Shown in pieces: positions 1-8,801 of a stretch of DNA of 34,236 nucleotides. The notes under the pieces are model-generated. The model ran no database searches and was not told where the DNA came from. It saw only the letters and a program-made list of their open reading frames with translations. Position 1 is the stretch's first letter, and each line of letters begins with the position of its first letter. A program made the translations under genes and the position numbers. Source of the DNA: Lentilactobacillus parakefiri (GTDB lineage: Bacteria; Bacillota; Bacilli; Lactobacillales; Lactobacillaceae); assembly GCF_002157585.1 (NCBI RefSeq), contig NZ_BDGB01000031.1, positions 1-34,236 of the forward strand. Reading direction: 5' to 3'.

Positions 1-100
1 CATATTTTTGGTTGGATAGAAAAACTGAGCCGCATCTTCCAGAGAAAGTGGAAAATGCGGCTCAGTTTATTTATCGGCGGGACTTATGTCCCAGCCTCTA
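1..100 (-). repeat. Hairpin repeat family, copy E (possibly cut by window edge)
   Basis: Read on the minus strand, positions 100-79 give AGAGGCTGGGACATAAGTCC, followed by a large hairpin at 68-22. The same leading motif, GGAGGCTGGGACATTAGTCC, opens the copy at 26211. The hairpin sequence is unrelated to the stems of the other copies, so only the end motif and the general design are shared. The far boundary cannot be fixed. Confidence 0.5.
22..68. terminator. Bidirectional hairpin at the 3' end of the bacteriocin-like gene
   Basis: Two arms of about 19 bases (22-40 and 50-68) pair with one mismatch around a 9-base loop. A-rich and T-rich flanks allow termination in both directions. The stem lies downstream of the minus-strand bacteriocin-like gene and appears to be the hairpin part of a repeat copy ending at 100. 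Confidence 0.7.
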
Positions 101-1105
101 TTAGACTGAAAATTCGTTTTTAGCAAAACTATAGATCATGTGGGTTGCCGGATATTGCGCATGATCTTCTATTCCTACATAAACATTATCCCCGTGTAAT
201 TGAAGGCCCTCAGTTTCAACAAGATCGGGATTGTGCTGAGAATCGTTAATGTTTAATTGCACTGTTTCATAATTACCAGGTGTAAATCTCCAATCCCCTT
301 TTAGAATGTGCGGTCGTTGGGTTTCTCGTTGTGGGTTATCAGACTTTTGATGACCACCCGAAATATATACTTTGTTACTATCATTAAATTCAAGACCTTG
401 TTGCGAGTCCCACGGCAAGTGCTGTGTAAAGTTATAAGCGCTTACGCAAGCATTCTTAATTGTTTTTTCAGTACATGGCGTGTTCAAAGTATGAAAGGAT
501 TCCATGAATGGCACAATTTTTGCTGTGTCATAACAAGTTAACTGCCATGTATACTTACTATCACTACTTTTTACTGACTGCCCCATAATAATTAAGCGCG
601 AACCATTGCTTGACAATGCTGCATCACAACGTAACAGTTTTGCAAAAGAATCGCCATTCTTGTTAGCACTGCTAATACTTGAAAGACGCATAGCATTTCT
701 ATAGTTAAGAGTTTGACCTGCTTGAAACTGAATCAAACCAATTTGACGTGCCCAGTCTGTGCCATTAACAGGATCGACATTTGCGCCAGTTGCTACCCAA
801 AAGTAATCAGCCCCTTTAGGAAGAAACTGCTCTAAAGTTTCACCGTGTCCAAACTCTTCGAGTATCATTGATTCTCCAACTGAAAAATCAATTGTTGATC
901 CGCTAGGCTTAATACCAGTTGATTCATTTGAGTCCGCAATTGAAACTCGTGATAATAATGAATCTGACGAGGGATCCTCTGTTCTCAGTTGTAAAGCATA
1001 CAGATATTTGCCTGTAAAATCAATAACGGCTTTCTGCACAACTCGGTTACTGCTGAGTCCTGTCATTGTATATTCATGCTTAGGGGTTACATTCTTAACT
1101 GCCAT
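101..1105 (-). CDS. Helveticin J-like class III bacteriocin family protein
   Basis: This 334-residue protein resembles the helveticin J family of large heat-labile lactobacillus bacteriocins. Family-like stretches include an N-terminal VVQKA...YLYALQLR segment, a FGHGETLEQF segment with WVATGA after it, WARQIG, and a C-terminal VETEGLQLHGDNVYVGIEDH segment. The ATG at 1105 is chosen because GAGGAGG lies 6-8 bases upstream; a longer frame to 1207 has no such site. There is no signal peptide or double-glycine leader, as is usual in this family, and no adjacent immunity or export gene is seen. Known members are bacteriolytic or bacteriostatic, but many homologues are untested, so activity is inference. 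It is followed by a strong hairpin. Confidence 0.75.
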   Translation of the reverse strand: MAVKNVTPKHEYTMTGLSSNRVVQKAVIDFTGKYLYALQLRTEDPSSDSLLSRVSIADSNESTGIKPSGSTIDFSVGESMILEEFGHGETLEQFLPKGADYFWVATGANVDPVNGTDWARQIGLIQFQAGQTLNYRNAMRLSSISSANKNGDSFAKLLRCDAALSSNGSRLIIMGQSVKSSDSKYTWQLTCYDTAKIVPFMESFHTLNTPCTEKTIKNACVSAYNFTQHLPWDSQQGLEFNDSNKVYISGGHQKSDNPQRETQRPHILKGDWRFTPGNYETVQLNINDSQHNPDLVETEGLQLHGDNVYVGIEDHAQYPATHMIYSFAKNEFSV

Positions 1106-1138
1106 CGTAGTTACCTCCTCAGTAATAGAAATAAAGTC

Positions 1139-1203
1139 TTTTATCACAGTAATAACAATAAGAATCCGTTTATCATCATATAAATATGATTTTTGTGATA
1201 AAA
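1139..1203. promoter_or_regulatory. Inverted repeats in the bacteriocin-like gene's upstream region
   Basis: A perfect 9-base inverted repeat, TTTTATCAC (1139-1147) and GTGATAAAA (1195-1203), encloses a second palindrome, ATCATA-TAAA-TATGAT (1175-1190). Both lie just upstream of the start at 1105 where promoter elements are expected. They could be operator sites; no regulator is identified. Confidence 0.35.
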
Positions 1204-1537
1204 ACAATAATACTTTATTAATATGAAGAAAGAGAGAAGAAAGTATGACTTATGTTTAAAGAATTATTCAATTGATAACCCAACGATCAAATCTCCATCC
1301 GTTTAACTTGGTGCATAAATTATCAACCCCACAGGGAACAATATCAATTAAAGAAAGATATTCTTAAGTTAAGTCAGTAATCTGTGTTAAAATGATGCTG
1401 AATTGTAAAGGATTACCTGACTGCTTACGACTACTAGCGTGAGCAGCTTTTTATACGCTAAAAGAGCGACACATCGCTATTATAATGTGCCTTTCCATGT
1501 CTGTTTCGAATGATTTCTTTTGTTACCAGAATCGTTT
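1204..1537. other. Gene-free interval between the bacteriocin-like gene and the CIRCE box
   Basis: No convincing coding frame is seen here. A small hairpin (GCTTACG at 1423-1429 with CGTGAGC at 1438-1444) is followed by a short T run at 1447-1452, and a TAAAAT hexamer lies at 1388-1393. This could be a very short transcript or leader, but the evidence is weak. Confidence 0.3.
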
Positions 1538-1564
1538 TTAGCACTCTCAATACTCGAGTGCTAA
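1538..1564. promoter_or_regulatory. CIRCE operator (HrcA box) of the first hsp20 gene
   Basis: TTAGCACTC (1538-1546), nine bases, then GAGTGCTAA (1556-1564) is an exact match to the CIRCE consensus bound by the heat-shock repressor HrcA. It lies 124 bases upstream of the small heat-shock gene start at 1688. CIRCE usually controls groESL and dnaK, so its use here places this hsp20 in the HrcA regulon. Confidence 0.93.
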
Positions 1565-1687
1565 ATGCTGGCATTCATTTCAAAACTGATTATCATAGTA
1601 GTTGAAAGGTAAAGGAGGAACAAAAAAGCAATGTGTTGTTTCCCCATTATCTTCAATCATCATTTTGAAATTAAGGAGATAGATATT

Positions 1688-2122
1688 ATGGCAAATGAAT
1701 TAATGAATCGTTTCGATTTGGATCCGTTTTTTGATCGGATGGCTCATCGTTTCTTTAGCCCTTCTGATTTCGATAAGGATTACGCTAACTTTGGGAATTT
1801 GAAGACCGACATTAACGAAACCGATAAAGACTATTCATTGAAGATTGATGTTCCAGGCGTTGATAAGAACAACATTCATCTGAACTATCAAGACGGCGTG
1901 CTTTCAATCAACATCAACCAGGAACACACCAGTGAACAAAAGGACGAAAACGGTAAGGTGATCGCAAGCGAACGCAGCCACGGTGTCATGTCACGCAGCT
2001 ATCAATTGCCTGCCGTTGACCGTGACAACATTTCAGCCCACATTGATAATGGGGTCTTGGAGATCACATTACCAAAAGTAACGGAAAGTGACGATCAAAC
2101 TGGTAATATTGACATCGAGTAA
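1688..2122 (+). CDS. hsp20: Small heat-shock protein Hsp20, copy 1
   Basis: A 144-residue alpha-crystallin-type chaperone that would hold unfolding proteins in the cytoplasm as an oligomer. The N-terminal arm (MANELMNRF...DPFF) is followed by the crystallin domain from about residue 40 (LKTDINETDKDYSLKIDVPGV), with the family motif DNGVLEITLPK near residues 122-132 and a C-terminal I-x-I motif (IDI) used in oligomer assembly. The ATG at 1688 is preceded by AAGGAGAT and gives the same length and N-terminus as copy 2, which decides against the longer frame from 1631. It is under a perfect CIRCE box, and no hairpin terminator is seen before copy 2. Confidence 0.95.
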   Translation: MANELMNRFDLDPFFDRMAHRFFSPSDFDKDYANFGNLKTDINETDKDYSLKIDVPGVDKNNIHLNYQDGVLSININQEHTSEQKDENGKVIASERSHGVMSRSYQLPAVDRDNISAHIDNGVLEITLPKVTESDDQTGNIDIE

Positions 2123-2219
2123 TTGCAAATGAGTTTTGGGAGGCTGGTAGGGTTTTAGGTAATCAGCTTTTGAAACTTCAGTAAAGCTTCTTTTGGGGGA
2201 ACGTGGTTTAAAGACCCCG

Positions 2220-2236
2220 TTTCACCACCTTTGACG
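2220..2236 (-). promoter_or_regulatory. CtsR-like heat-shock operator upstream of hsp20 copy 2
   Basis: TTTCACC-ACC-TTTGACG matches the reverse-complement CtsR direct heptad pattern (TTTGACC-N3-TTTGACC) at 12 of 14 defined positions. It lies about 46 bases upstream of the second hsp20 start. CtsR represses clp and some hsp genes in lactobacilli. The match is imperfect, so the call is moderate. Confidence 0.5.
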
Positions 2237-2281
2237 CTTATTAATTAATCTTATTAATAATCAACAAAGGAGATTGGTATT

Positions 2282-2716
2282 ATGGCAAATGAATTAATGA
2301 ACCGTTTCGCAATGGATCCTTTCTTTGATACTTTGGCACGTCGCTTCTTCAGTCCAACTGATGCAGACAACGACTACATGGTCAATGGCAACTTGAAGAC
2401 CGACATCACTGAAAATGATAAGAATTACGTCATGAAAGTTGATGTCCCAGGCGTTGATAAGAAGAATGTCCACTTGGCTTATCAACATGGTGACTTGGCA
2501 TTGAGCATCGACCAAGAACGTGATTCTGAAAAGAAGGATGAACAAGGTCGGGTCGTTGCCAGCGAACGTAGTCATGGCGTTATGTCCAGAACTTACGAAT
2601 TGCCTGGTGTCGACCGTGACAACATCTCAGCCCAAATCAATGATGGTGTTTTGACCGTTACATTGCCAAAGGCTGCTGACAGTCACGAAGATAGTGGCAA
2701 CATTGAGATTCAATAA
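2282..2716 (+). CDS. hsp20: Small heat-shock protein Hsp20, copy 2
   Basis: A 144-residue paralogue of the preceding gene with the same length, the same MANELMNRF start, the crystallin domain (LKTDITENDKNYVMKVDVPGV onward), the NDGVLTVTLPK motif and a C-terminal I-x-I (IEI). By eye about two thirds of residues are identical to copy 1, with the strongest conservation in the crystallin core and the RSHGVMSR loop. AAGGAGATTGG precedes the ATG. The 159-base gap to copy 1 contains a CtsR-like box rather than CIRCE, so the duplicates may answer to different stress repressors. A strong hairpin terminator follows. Confidence 0.95.
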   Translation: MANELMNRFAMDPFFDTLARRFFSPTDADNDYMVNGNLKTDITENDKNYVMKVDVPGVDKKNVHLAYQHGDLALSIDQERDSEKKDEQGRVVASERSHGVMSRTYELPGVDRDNISAQINDGVLTVTLPKAADSHEDSGNIEIQ

Positions 2717-2733
2717 TTTGATGCTGTGATATG

Positions 2734-2777
2734 AAAATGGTTGATCGCAAAGCAAAACTTGCGATCAACCATTTTTT
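2734..2777. terminator. Terminator between hsp20 copy 2 and the ABC exporter
   Basis: A 17-base perfect stem (2734-2750 with 2759-2775), an 8-base loop and a run of Ts on the plus strand. The A run at the left arm lets it also stop minus-strand transcription from the exporter operon that ends at 2793. Confidence 0.9.
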
Positions 2778-2792
2778 GTTATCTAGCGCTCA

Positions 2793-4589
2793 TTAATCCA
2801 AATGGGCTGAATTTTGGAGTTGAATCATATCATAATAGAAACCATGTTTTGCCAGTAGTTCGTCATTCGTCCCCCGTTCAACAATCCGGCCTGCCTCAAG
2901 TACCAGAATCAAATCAGCATTTTGAATCGTTGACAATCGGTGAGCAATCGCAATGGTTGCCCGCCCTTCCTGCAGCTTTGCCAACCCAGTTTGAATGATC
3001 TGTTCAGTTTCAGTATCAATGTTGGCGGTGGCCTCATCCAAAATTAAGATTTTCGGATCGGTCACCAGGGTGCGGGCAAATGAAATCAACTGCCGCTGAC
3101 CACTGGAATAACTGGCACCACGCTCGATCACCCGTGAATCATATTGGTCAGGCAAGTCTTCAATAAACTGATCGGCCTGAACAAATCGAGCAGCTTCATG
3201 GACTTCTTCATCTGTCACTTCTTGATTGAACATCCGGATATTTGAGGCCACCGTTCCATAGAACATAAACGGCTCCTGGAGCACTAAGCCCATTTTTTGT
3301 CGAAGTTCGTGAATCGTATAATCCCGAATATCTCGATCATCAATCAAGATTTCCCCTTGGCCAAATTCATAAAAGCGCATCAAGATATTAATCATCGAGG
3401 TCTTCCCACTCCCAGTTTCACCCACGAGAGCAATGGGTTGACCCGGTTCGGCAACAAAAGAGATATCATGTAAAACATCATTTTCGCCATCATATGAAAA
3501 GGTGACGTGTTTAAACTCAATTTTTCCACGGGTAATTGTAGCCTTGGGATCGGCATGCTGCTGTGGTTCATAGGTCTGATCATCCATAATCCGCAACACT
3601 CTTGACCCGGCAACGACACCATCTTGAAAATCGCTCAACCGATCCATCATTTCAGACATTGGGTTATAAAAGTTCGACAGATAGGTCACAAACGCATAAA
3701 TAATTCCGGCATGCACATAGCCGTGAAGCCCGCGAATACCGAACATCCCTAATACCAGCACCGTGCCCAACGCATAGAACAAGTTGATGATTGGATTGAG
3801 CAGCAGCGAGTTAATGCGAATCATCGCCCGCCGGGTATTATAGTACTGATCATTGGTATCACTAAACTCGTGATTAATCCGCTTTTCTTGGCGGAATTGC
3901 TGGACCACGCTAATTCCCGTGATCCCTTCAGCCAATTTGGCGTTTAAAAGACTCAGCCGTTCACGCATCCGCCGGTAAACTCGGGTACTGTAACGTTGAT
4001 AGTACCAGACCGTCACAAATAGAAACGGCATGAACACCAGCAGCCACATGGCAATTTTAGGATCGGCCAAGTACATCGCAACGAATGAGGAAATCATGGC
4101 TGAAATTGTCACCACCAAACTGCTGAACAAGGCCCAGAAGTTTGCGAAGGCCATGGTATCGTTAGTTAACCGCGAAAGAATGGAGCCACTCGGGGTTTGG
4201 TCAAAGTAACGCATCCCCAAAGTGTGCAGTTTGGAAAACAGTTTCCGTCTGGTGTTTTCGAGCATATACTCCGCGCCCATTTCATATAAATAGGTCTGAG
4301 CAAATTGCATGACCGCTTTTGCCAGCATCCCAAAGAAATACAAACCAGCAAAGAACCACATCATGGCAAAGTCGGGATGGCCGACCACCAAATGGCTATC
4401 CATAAAGGTTTGAATGATCCTCGGCAAGAGAATATTGACAATGGCAACCGCAATCGCAAACAGAACCGAGAAGTAGAAATACCATTTATAGGGAGCCGCA
4501 TACTTGAACAGCCGCCCAATAATGTGCATCTGCTGCTTAACCGGAATGGATTTCGACCAGGCAGATTGATGCTTTGATGAATCAGCCAT
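2793..4589 (-). CDS. Heterodimeric ABC exporter subunit with canonical catalytic Glu (YheH/LmrD-like)
   Basis: A 598-residue half-transporter: an ABC exporter membrane domain with six helices (about residues 25-320), then an ATPase domain with Walker A GETGSGKTS, Q-loop VLQEPF, signature SSGQRQ near 495, Walker B LILDE with the catalytic Glu near 519, and H-loop IAHRLS. The signature is altered (SSGQ instead of SGGQ), while the partner keeps LSGGQ but lacks the Glu. This split of functions is typical of heterodimeric multidrug exporters such as LmrCD and BmrCD. The ATG overlaps the stop of the partner gene by one base (TAATG), so the two should be translationally coupled. The substrate cannot be read from the sequence. 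Confidence 0.92.
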   Translation of the reverse strand: MADSSKHQSAWSKSIPVKQQMHIIGRLFKYAAPYKWYFYFSVLFAIAVAIVNILLPRIIQTFMDSHLVVGHPDFAMMWFFAGLYFFGMLAKAVMQFAQTYLYEMGAEYMLENTRRKLFSKLHTLGMRYFDQTPSGSILSRLTNDTMAFANFWALFSSLVVTISAMISSFVAMYLADPKIAMWLLVFMPFLFVTVWYYQRYSTRVYRRMRERLSLLNAKLAEGITGISVVQQFRQEKRINHEFSDTNDQYYNTRRAMIRINSLLLNPIINLFYALGTVLVLGMFGIRGLHGYVHAGIIYAFVTYLSNFYNPMSEMMDRLSDFQDGVVAGSRVLRIMDDQTYEPQQHADPKATITRGKIEFKHVTFSYDGENDVLHDISFVAEPGQPIALVGETGSGKTSMINILMRFYEFGQGEILIDDRDIRDYTIHELRQKMGLVLQEPFMFYGTVASNIRMFNQEVTDEEVHEAARFVQADQFIEDLPDQYDSRVIERGASYSSGQRQLISFARTLVTDPKILILDEATANIDTETEQIIQTGLAKLQEGRATIAIAHRLSTIQNADLILVLEAGRIVERGTNDELLAKHGFYYDMIQLQNSAHLD

Positions 4590-6340
4590 TAGCTGTTGCC
4601 TTCCTTCACTTTGGTTTCCAGTTCCTGTCGTTCAAACATTTCGTGGTACCAGCCGCCACGGGTCATTAATTGATCATGGGTGCCACGCTCAACAATTTTA
4701 CCATCATCGATTACCAGAATCTCATCGGCATTCATCACGGAGCTCAGCCGGTGAGCAGAAATGATAGTCGTCTTGTCAGACCGTTCGGCGTGGAGATTTT
4801 CGAGAATCTGGGTTTCCGTTTCCGCATCCACCGCGGACAAAGCATCGTCCAAAATCAATAATTCAGGATTGATTAACAGCGCTCTGGCAATCGACAGCCG
4901 CTGCCGCTGACCACCTGAAAGTGAGATACCTTCCTCACCAACAGCGGTATCATAGCCATCCGGCATAGCTTGAATCTGATCATACAAATCACTCTTCTTA
5001 GCGGCTTGTTCCACTTCTGCTTGAGTGGCTTCAGGTCGGGCAAAACGAATATTTTCTCGAATGCTCTGTGAGAATAGGAAGGTGTCTTGCGGGACATAGC
5101 CGATCGCTGGAATTAAAGCGTCCATTTTATACTGCTTGATATCAATCCCACCAAATTTAATTGAGCCGTCGTAATTATCAAATTGACGCAAAATCAGCCG
5201 TAAAATCGTACTCTTGCCGGACCCAACTTTACCCACCAAGCCGATGGTCTTTCCAGCCGGCACTTTGAAGTTAATGTTCTGCAAAGCCAGCCGCTGATCG
5301 CCAGGATACGATAACCGCTTAACGTCATAGTCGATTTCACCCTTGGGCGTGGTGGTGACACCGTCAGGATCATCAATGACCTTACTTTGTTGGTTAATCA
5401 GGTCCATGACCCGATCATAACTGGCATTCCCACGTTCCAATGTGTTAAACAGCATCCCAACCGCAAACATCGGCCAGATCATCATGGCAAGATAGGAAAC
5501 AAAAGAAACCAGCGAGCCAATCGTAATTGTGCCGTTAGTGACCAGATAGCCACCATATACGATCGTAATCACGTACGAAAGAGCAATAATCATGGTCGTC
5601 ATCGGATCAAATAAGGAGTCCAAAAAATTAACCCGGCGGTTGATGTTAATGGTTCTGGCCACCTGGTTGTCAAAATCCTGCATGTCTTCTGCCTGCTGAC
5701 CAAGCCCCTTGATAACTTTGATCCCAGTGATACTTTCTTCAGCTTTGTTATTTAAGCGGGAAAAGACCGCTTGGGAATCGCGAAAGGCAAAATGAATCTT
5801 GGTTCCCAGATACCGCGCCATCACAGCTAATAGTGGAAACGGTAAAATGGCGATCAGCGTCAGCTGCCAGTCAATCAACGTGACCATCGCAATCAGCGTC
5901 GTTCCACCGGTAATCATGGAGTCAGCAAACTGCAGAATCCCGCCACCGGCCACCCGTTGAATTGCGGACAGGTCGTTCGTCGCATGGGCCATCAGATCAC
6001 CGGTTCGATAACGTTGGAAGAATTCGTGATCCATGCTGGTGTAGTGAAAGAACAATCGGTTCCGGAGCACTTTTTCCAGCTTGGCAGCCTCACCCCAAAT
6101 TGCGGTCCGCCACATGTAACGGGCACCGTATTGTGCAAACGAGACGATTATTAAAATAATCAGCAAAAACATGAGATATTTAGCTGTTAATTTTCCGTTA
6201 TGAATTGAATCAACCAGGTTACCAATAATCCGTGGGGGCACAATTCCGACCAAAGCCGTTAGCAGCAACCCAAACAGCCCGACCAGGTAAATTCGCCATT
6301 CCCCTTTGAAATACCAGCCCAGTTTGACAAAGATACTCAT
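4589..6340 (-). CDS. Heterodimeric ABC exporter subunit with degenerate site (YheI/LmrC-like)
   Basis: A 583-residue half-transporter, first gene of the two-gene operon. A six-helix membrane domain (about residues 15-300) precedes an ATPase domain with Walker A GKVGSGKST near 370, Q-loop VPQDTF, signature LSGGQRQ at 474, Walker B LLILDD ending at 499, and H-loop SAHRLS near 530. Asp replaces the catalytic Glu after Walker B, which marks the degenerate nucleotide site of heterodimeric exporters. The ATG at 6340 has AGAGGTGG upstream. Divergent from the ligase gene at 6493. It likely exports lipophilic drugs or an endogenous amphiphile, by family knowledge only. Confidence 0.92.
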   Translation of the reverse strand: MSIFVKLGWYFKGEWRIYLVGLFGLLLTALVGIVPPRIIGNLVDSIHNGKLTAKYLMFLLIILIIVSFAQYGARYMWRTAIWGEAAKLEKVLRNRLFFHYTSMDHEFFQRYRTGDLMAHATNDLSAIQRVAGGGILQFADSMITGGTTLIAMVTLIDWQLTLIAILPFPLLAVMARYLGTKIHFAFRDSQAVFSRLNNKAEESITGIKVIKGLGQQAEDMQDFDNQVARTININRRVNFLDSLFDPMTTMIIALSYVITIVYGGYLVTNGTITIGSLVSFVSYLAMMIWPMFAVGMLFNTLERGNASYDRVMDLINQQSKVIDDPDGVTTTPKGEIDYDVKRLSYPGDQRLALQNINFKVPAGKTIGLVGKVGSGKSTILRLILRQFDNYDGSIKFGGIDIKQYKMDALIPAIGYVPQDTFLFSQSIRENIRFARPEATQAEVEQAAKKSDLYDQIQAMPDGYDTAVGEEGISLSGGQRQRLSIARALLINPELLILDDALSAVDAETETQILENLHAERSDKTTIISAHRLSSVMNADEILVIDDGKIVERGTHDQLMTRGGWYHEMFERQELETKVKEGNS

Positions 6341-6492
6341 GATTCCACCTCTAAATTAGAAATTAATTAAATAAAATAATTTTAGCACAAATCTCCGTGA
6401 CATAACACCATTAGCATTGCTTATAGTCCGTGATAGTGTTAGTATTTTGTCATCAATTATCATCAAATTTTAATTCAACTAGGAGGTATGCC

Positions 6493-7869
6493 ATGTTTAG
6501 TGAAATTGGTCAGTTAATATTCGATAACGAAGCCGTCGCAAAAACCTCGGATTTTACAATGGGAATTGAAATTGAGATGCAGCGAGTTGACGAAAATGTT
6601 AATTTTAGCCAAGAACCCTATCCAGCCGGCGCTGGCGACGAACAAACCAATCCCTGGATTACCAATGATTTTCTGGAAACTATGTCTGAAGTCGTGACCC
6701 CACCGGCGGCCCACGCATTAGACGCCATGCACTACTTATTCAGTATCAATAATGCCTTACGGTCCGCGTTGTCGCCAGGTGAACTGTTGTGGCCGCTATC
6801 CATGCCGCCGCGGCTGCCAAAGGACAAGCGCCAGATTCCACTTGCTAAGATGGGGCCAAAAAAAGAAGCCTACTTAAAGGAATGGCTAAAACGCCACGGC
6901 TTTTCTCAAGGGACTCCCTGTGGTGCACACATCAATTTAAGTATCGATCCTCACGTGTTCGACTTGGTGCTGGCCAATATGGGTGACCGCTTCAAATCCA
7001 AGGTTGAACTGCAGAATTATTTATATGCCAAAATCGCCCAGGGCTTTTTACGGTACCGTTGGGTCATTACATATTTGTTTGGGGCCAGTCCAATCGCCGA
7101 AGCTAACTACTTTGAACCTGGCAAGGGGCCAAAAGCGCCAATTCGCAGTATTCGCCAAAGTTCACATGGCTTTGGTAATCCATTTGCCGGTGACTATACC
7201 AACGTTCAACGCTACGTCAATCGGATTGAAAGGGGTGTCTCCGACGGCAAGTTGATTTCCGATTATGAATTTCACGGTGCGGTCCGCTTCAAAGGCAATA
7301 CCCACTTACGCGAGCTGCCAACAACCGGTGTCAGCTACCTTGAATTAAGAATGCTGGACCTGGACCCCAGCAGTTCAGTGGGCATCCGGACTAATACGTT
7401 GCGCTTTATTCGCTTGCTGGCCAGTTATTTTATTATGTCACCGGCGATGAACCCTGAGGAAGTGGAGAAGGTTATCACCCGTTCTGACAAAATGAATGAA
7501 GAAGTCTCCGAAGAACATCCCAATGACGTCTCAAAGTACCAGGCCAACGCCAGAGCTTTCCTGCAAAGTCTGGAAATGTATGCCGACCGGATTCAGCTGG
7601 GGCCGGAGTACCAAGAAGAACTTGAGGACCTCCAAGGCCGTGTGGAAAATCCGCTCACCACGCCAAGCGCCAAGTTGATTACCCACCTGAAAAACGGCTC
7701 GCTGGAAGACTATGCCATTAAACGGGCCAAGCGTTACCAACAATCGGCCCTTCAGTCAATTCGTCCATTTAAGGGATTTGAAAACAAGGCCAAACTCTCG
7801 GCAAGTGAGTTAAAACAGGAATTATTCAAGGGCAGCTGGGAACCAGATAAGGCAAAAGCAGATAAATAG
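6493..7869 (+). CDS. gshA: Glutamate-cysteine ligase-like enzyme, intact copy (gcl1)
   Basis: A 458-residue monofunctional ligase of the gamma-glutamylcysteine synthetase type, without the ATP-grasp half found in bifunctional GshF. It would join the gamma-carboxyl of glutamate to the amine of cysteine or another amino acid using ATP. Visible family marks are MGIEIEMQ (residues 23-30, acidic metal ligands), LLWPLSMPPRLP, GAHINLSI, QGFLRYRWVITYLFGASP and LELRMLDLDP. The ATG at 6493 directly follows AGGAGGTATGCC, deciding it over an upstream start at 6430. Lactobacillus Gcl enzymes are known to make gamma-glutamyl dipeptides, and two broken paralogues lie at 12135 and 13454. The C26 hydrolase gene follows 100 bases downstream with its own promoter. 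Confidence 0.88.
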   Translation: MFSEIGQLIFDNEAVAKTSDFTMGIEIEMQRVDENVNFSQEPYPAGAGDEQTNPWITNDFLETMSEVVTPPAAHALDAMHYLFSINNALRSALSPGELLWPLSMPPRLPKDKRQIPLAKMGPKKEAYLKEWLKRHGFSQGTPCGAHINLSIDPHVFDLVLANMGDRFKSKVELQNYLYAKIAQGFLRYRWVITYLFGASPIAEANYFEPGKGPKAPIRSIRQSSHGFGNPFAGDYTNVQRYVNRIERGVSDGKLISDYEFHGAVRFKGNTHLRELPTTGVSYLELRMLDLDPSSSVGIRTNTLRFIRLLASYFIMSPAMNPEEVEKVITRSDKMNEEVSEEHPNDVSKYQANARAFLQSLEMYADRIQLGPEYQEELEDLQGRVENPLTTPSAKLITHLKNGSLEDYAIKRAKRYQQSALQSIRPFKGFENKAKLSASELKQELFKGSWEPDKAKADK

Positions 7870-7881
7870 TCGCTTTTCACA

Positions 7882-7910
7882 TTGACACCAATCAAAATAT
7901 CACGTAAATT
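7882..7910 (+). promoter_or_regulatory. Promoter of the C26 hydrolase gene
   Basis: A perfect -35 TTGACA (7882-7887) and a 17-base spacer lead to TAAATT (7905-7910). It lies 60 bases before the TTG start at 7970, so the hydrolase can be expressed separately from the ligase upstream. Confidence 0.65.
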
Positions 7911-7969
7911 TAATTGTTTGGAGTACAATAGGCAAATAAACTTAAAGGAATTATTGAGGAGGGATTTTA

Positions 7970-8710
7970 TTGCGCCCAAGAATCGCATTACCTGCTGACA
8001 CGCTTGCCGAGGCAACCAATGTCATTAACGAACGTAACGCGGCCTTTGCACCGCGGCCAGCAATCGAAGCCATCGTGAAATCCGGTGGCGTTTCAGTCAT
8101 TTTTCCAAGTGTGAATCCCGAAGACGTACGCGATTATATGACACTGTTTGATGGCGTCTGTTTCCTTGGTGGCGCAGACGTCGACCCGACTTTCTATGGA
8201 GAAGAACCATTCCAGAAGCTGGGGATGACTTATCTCAAACGCGACTTATTTGAAATTGAATTATTAAAACAGTCGGTCACTGCCGGCAAGGCCATCATGG
8301 GCATCTGCCGCGGCATGCAGCTGATTAACGTTGGCCTTGGTGGAACGCTGTATCAAGACCTCTCACAGGATTTACATGCGACACTGAAACACTCACAGGA
8401 AGCCCCGGGCAATATGCCTTCACACCACGTCACGGTTGATCCTGACAGTCGTTTGAATGATATTATTGGCCAGCGCCCATATGTCAATTCTAGACACCAC
8501 CAAGCAGTTAAGGACGTCGCTCCTTACTTGAAAGTGACTGCCAGAGCCGATGATCAGGTGATTGAAGCCATCGAATCGATCGACAATGACCAGATTTTAG
8601 CTGTTCAATGGCATCCCGAAAACATCTATAAACACTTTGAAGACTCACGGAAACTATTTAAGGACTTCATTAACCGCAGTCAAAAGGTTGCTGACAAAAC
8701 GCGAAAATAG
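7970..8710 (+). CDS. Class I glutamine amidotransferase-like gamma-glutamyl hydrolase (peptidase C26), copy 1
   Basis: A 246-residue protein of the PuuD-like C26 family, which cleaves gamma-glutamyl amide bonds such as gamma-glutamyl-GABA. The nucleophile Cys113 sits in GICRGMQ, and the His215/Glu217 pair in VQWHPE completes the catalytic triad; GGADVDP near 68-74 is also family-typical. Translation starts at a TTG with GAGGAGG six bases upstream; no better ATG exists. It lies just after an intact glutamate-cysteine-ligase-like gene and has a paralogue at 16140. Polyamine catabolism genes that normally accompany PuuD are absent, so the natural substrate may be another gamma-glutamyl compound (inference). 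Confidence 0.85.
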   Translation: MRPRIALPADTLAEATNVINERNAAFAPRPAIEAIVKSGGVSVIFPSVNPEDVRDYMTLFDGVCFLGGADVDPTFYGEEPFQKLGMTYLKRDLFEIELLKQSVTAGKAIMGICRGMQLINVGLGGTLYQDLSQDLHATLKHSQEAPGNMPSHHVTVDPDSRLNDIIGQRPYVNSRHHQAVKDVAPYLKVTARADDQVIEAIESIDNDQILAVQWHPENIYKHFEDSRKLFKDFINRSQKVADKTRK

Positions 8711-8724
8711 TATCCAACTGCCTT

Positions 8725-8775
8725 TTAAAAACCGCTCGATCATTCCTCATTATGGAATGGTCGAGCGGTTTTTAA
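8725..8775. terminator. Bidirectional terminator between convergent genes
   Basis: A 22-base perfect stem (8725-8746 with 8754-8775) and a 7-base loop, flanked by A and T runs. It serves the plus-strand C26 gene ending at 8710 and the minus-strand hydrolase gene ending at 8802. Confidence 0.92.
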
Positions 8776-8801
8776 GTCCTCATTATGTGTGATCTTGAAC
8801 C

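Noticed and set aside
1388-1452. A possible small RNA with a TAAAAT -10 and a 7-bp hairpin plus T run
   Set aside because: The -35 is poor and the implied transcript is only about 50 bases, with a wobble-containing stem; kept only as a note on the interval.
1631-1687. An N-terminal extension of hsp20 copy 1
   Set aside because: The extension has no crystallin-family sequence, while the ATG at 1688 has a ribosome site and matches the start of copy 2.
2741-2998. Plus-strand open frame over the terminator and exporter 3' end
   Set aside because: It runs through a terminator hairpin and antisense to the ABC ATPase coding sequence, with no ribosome site.
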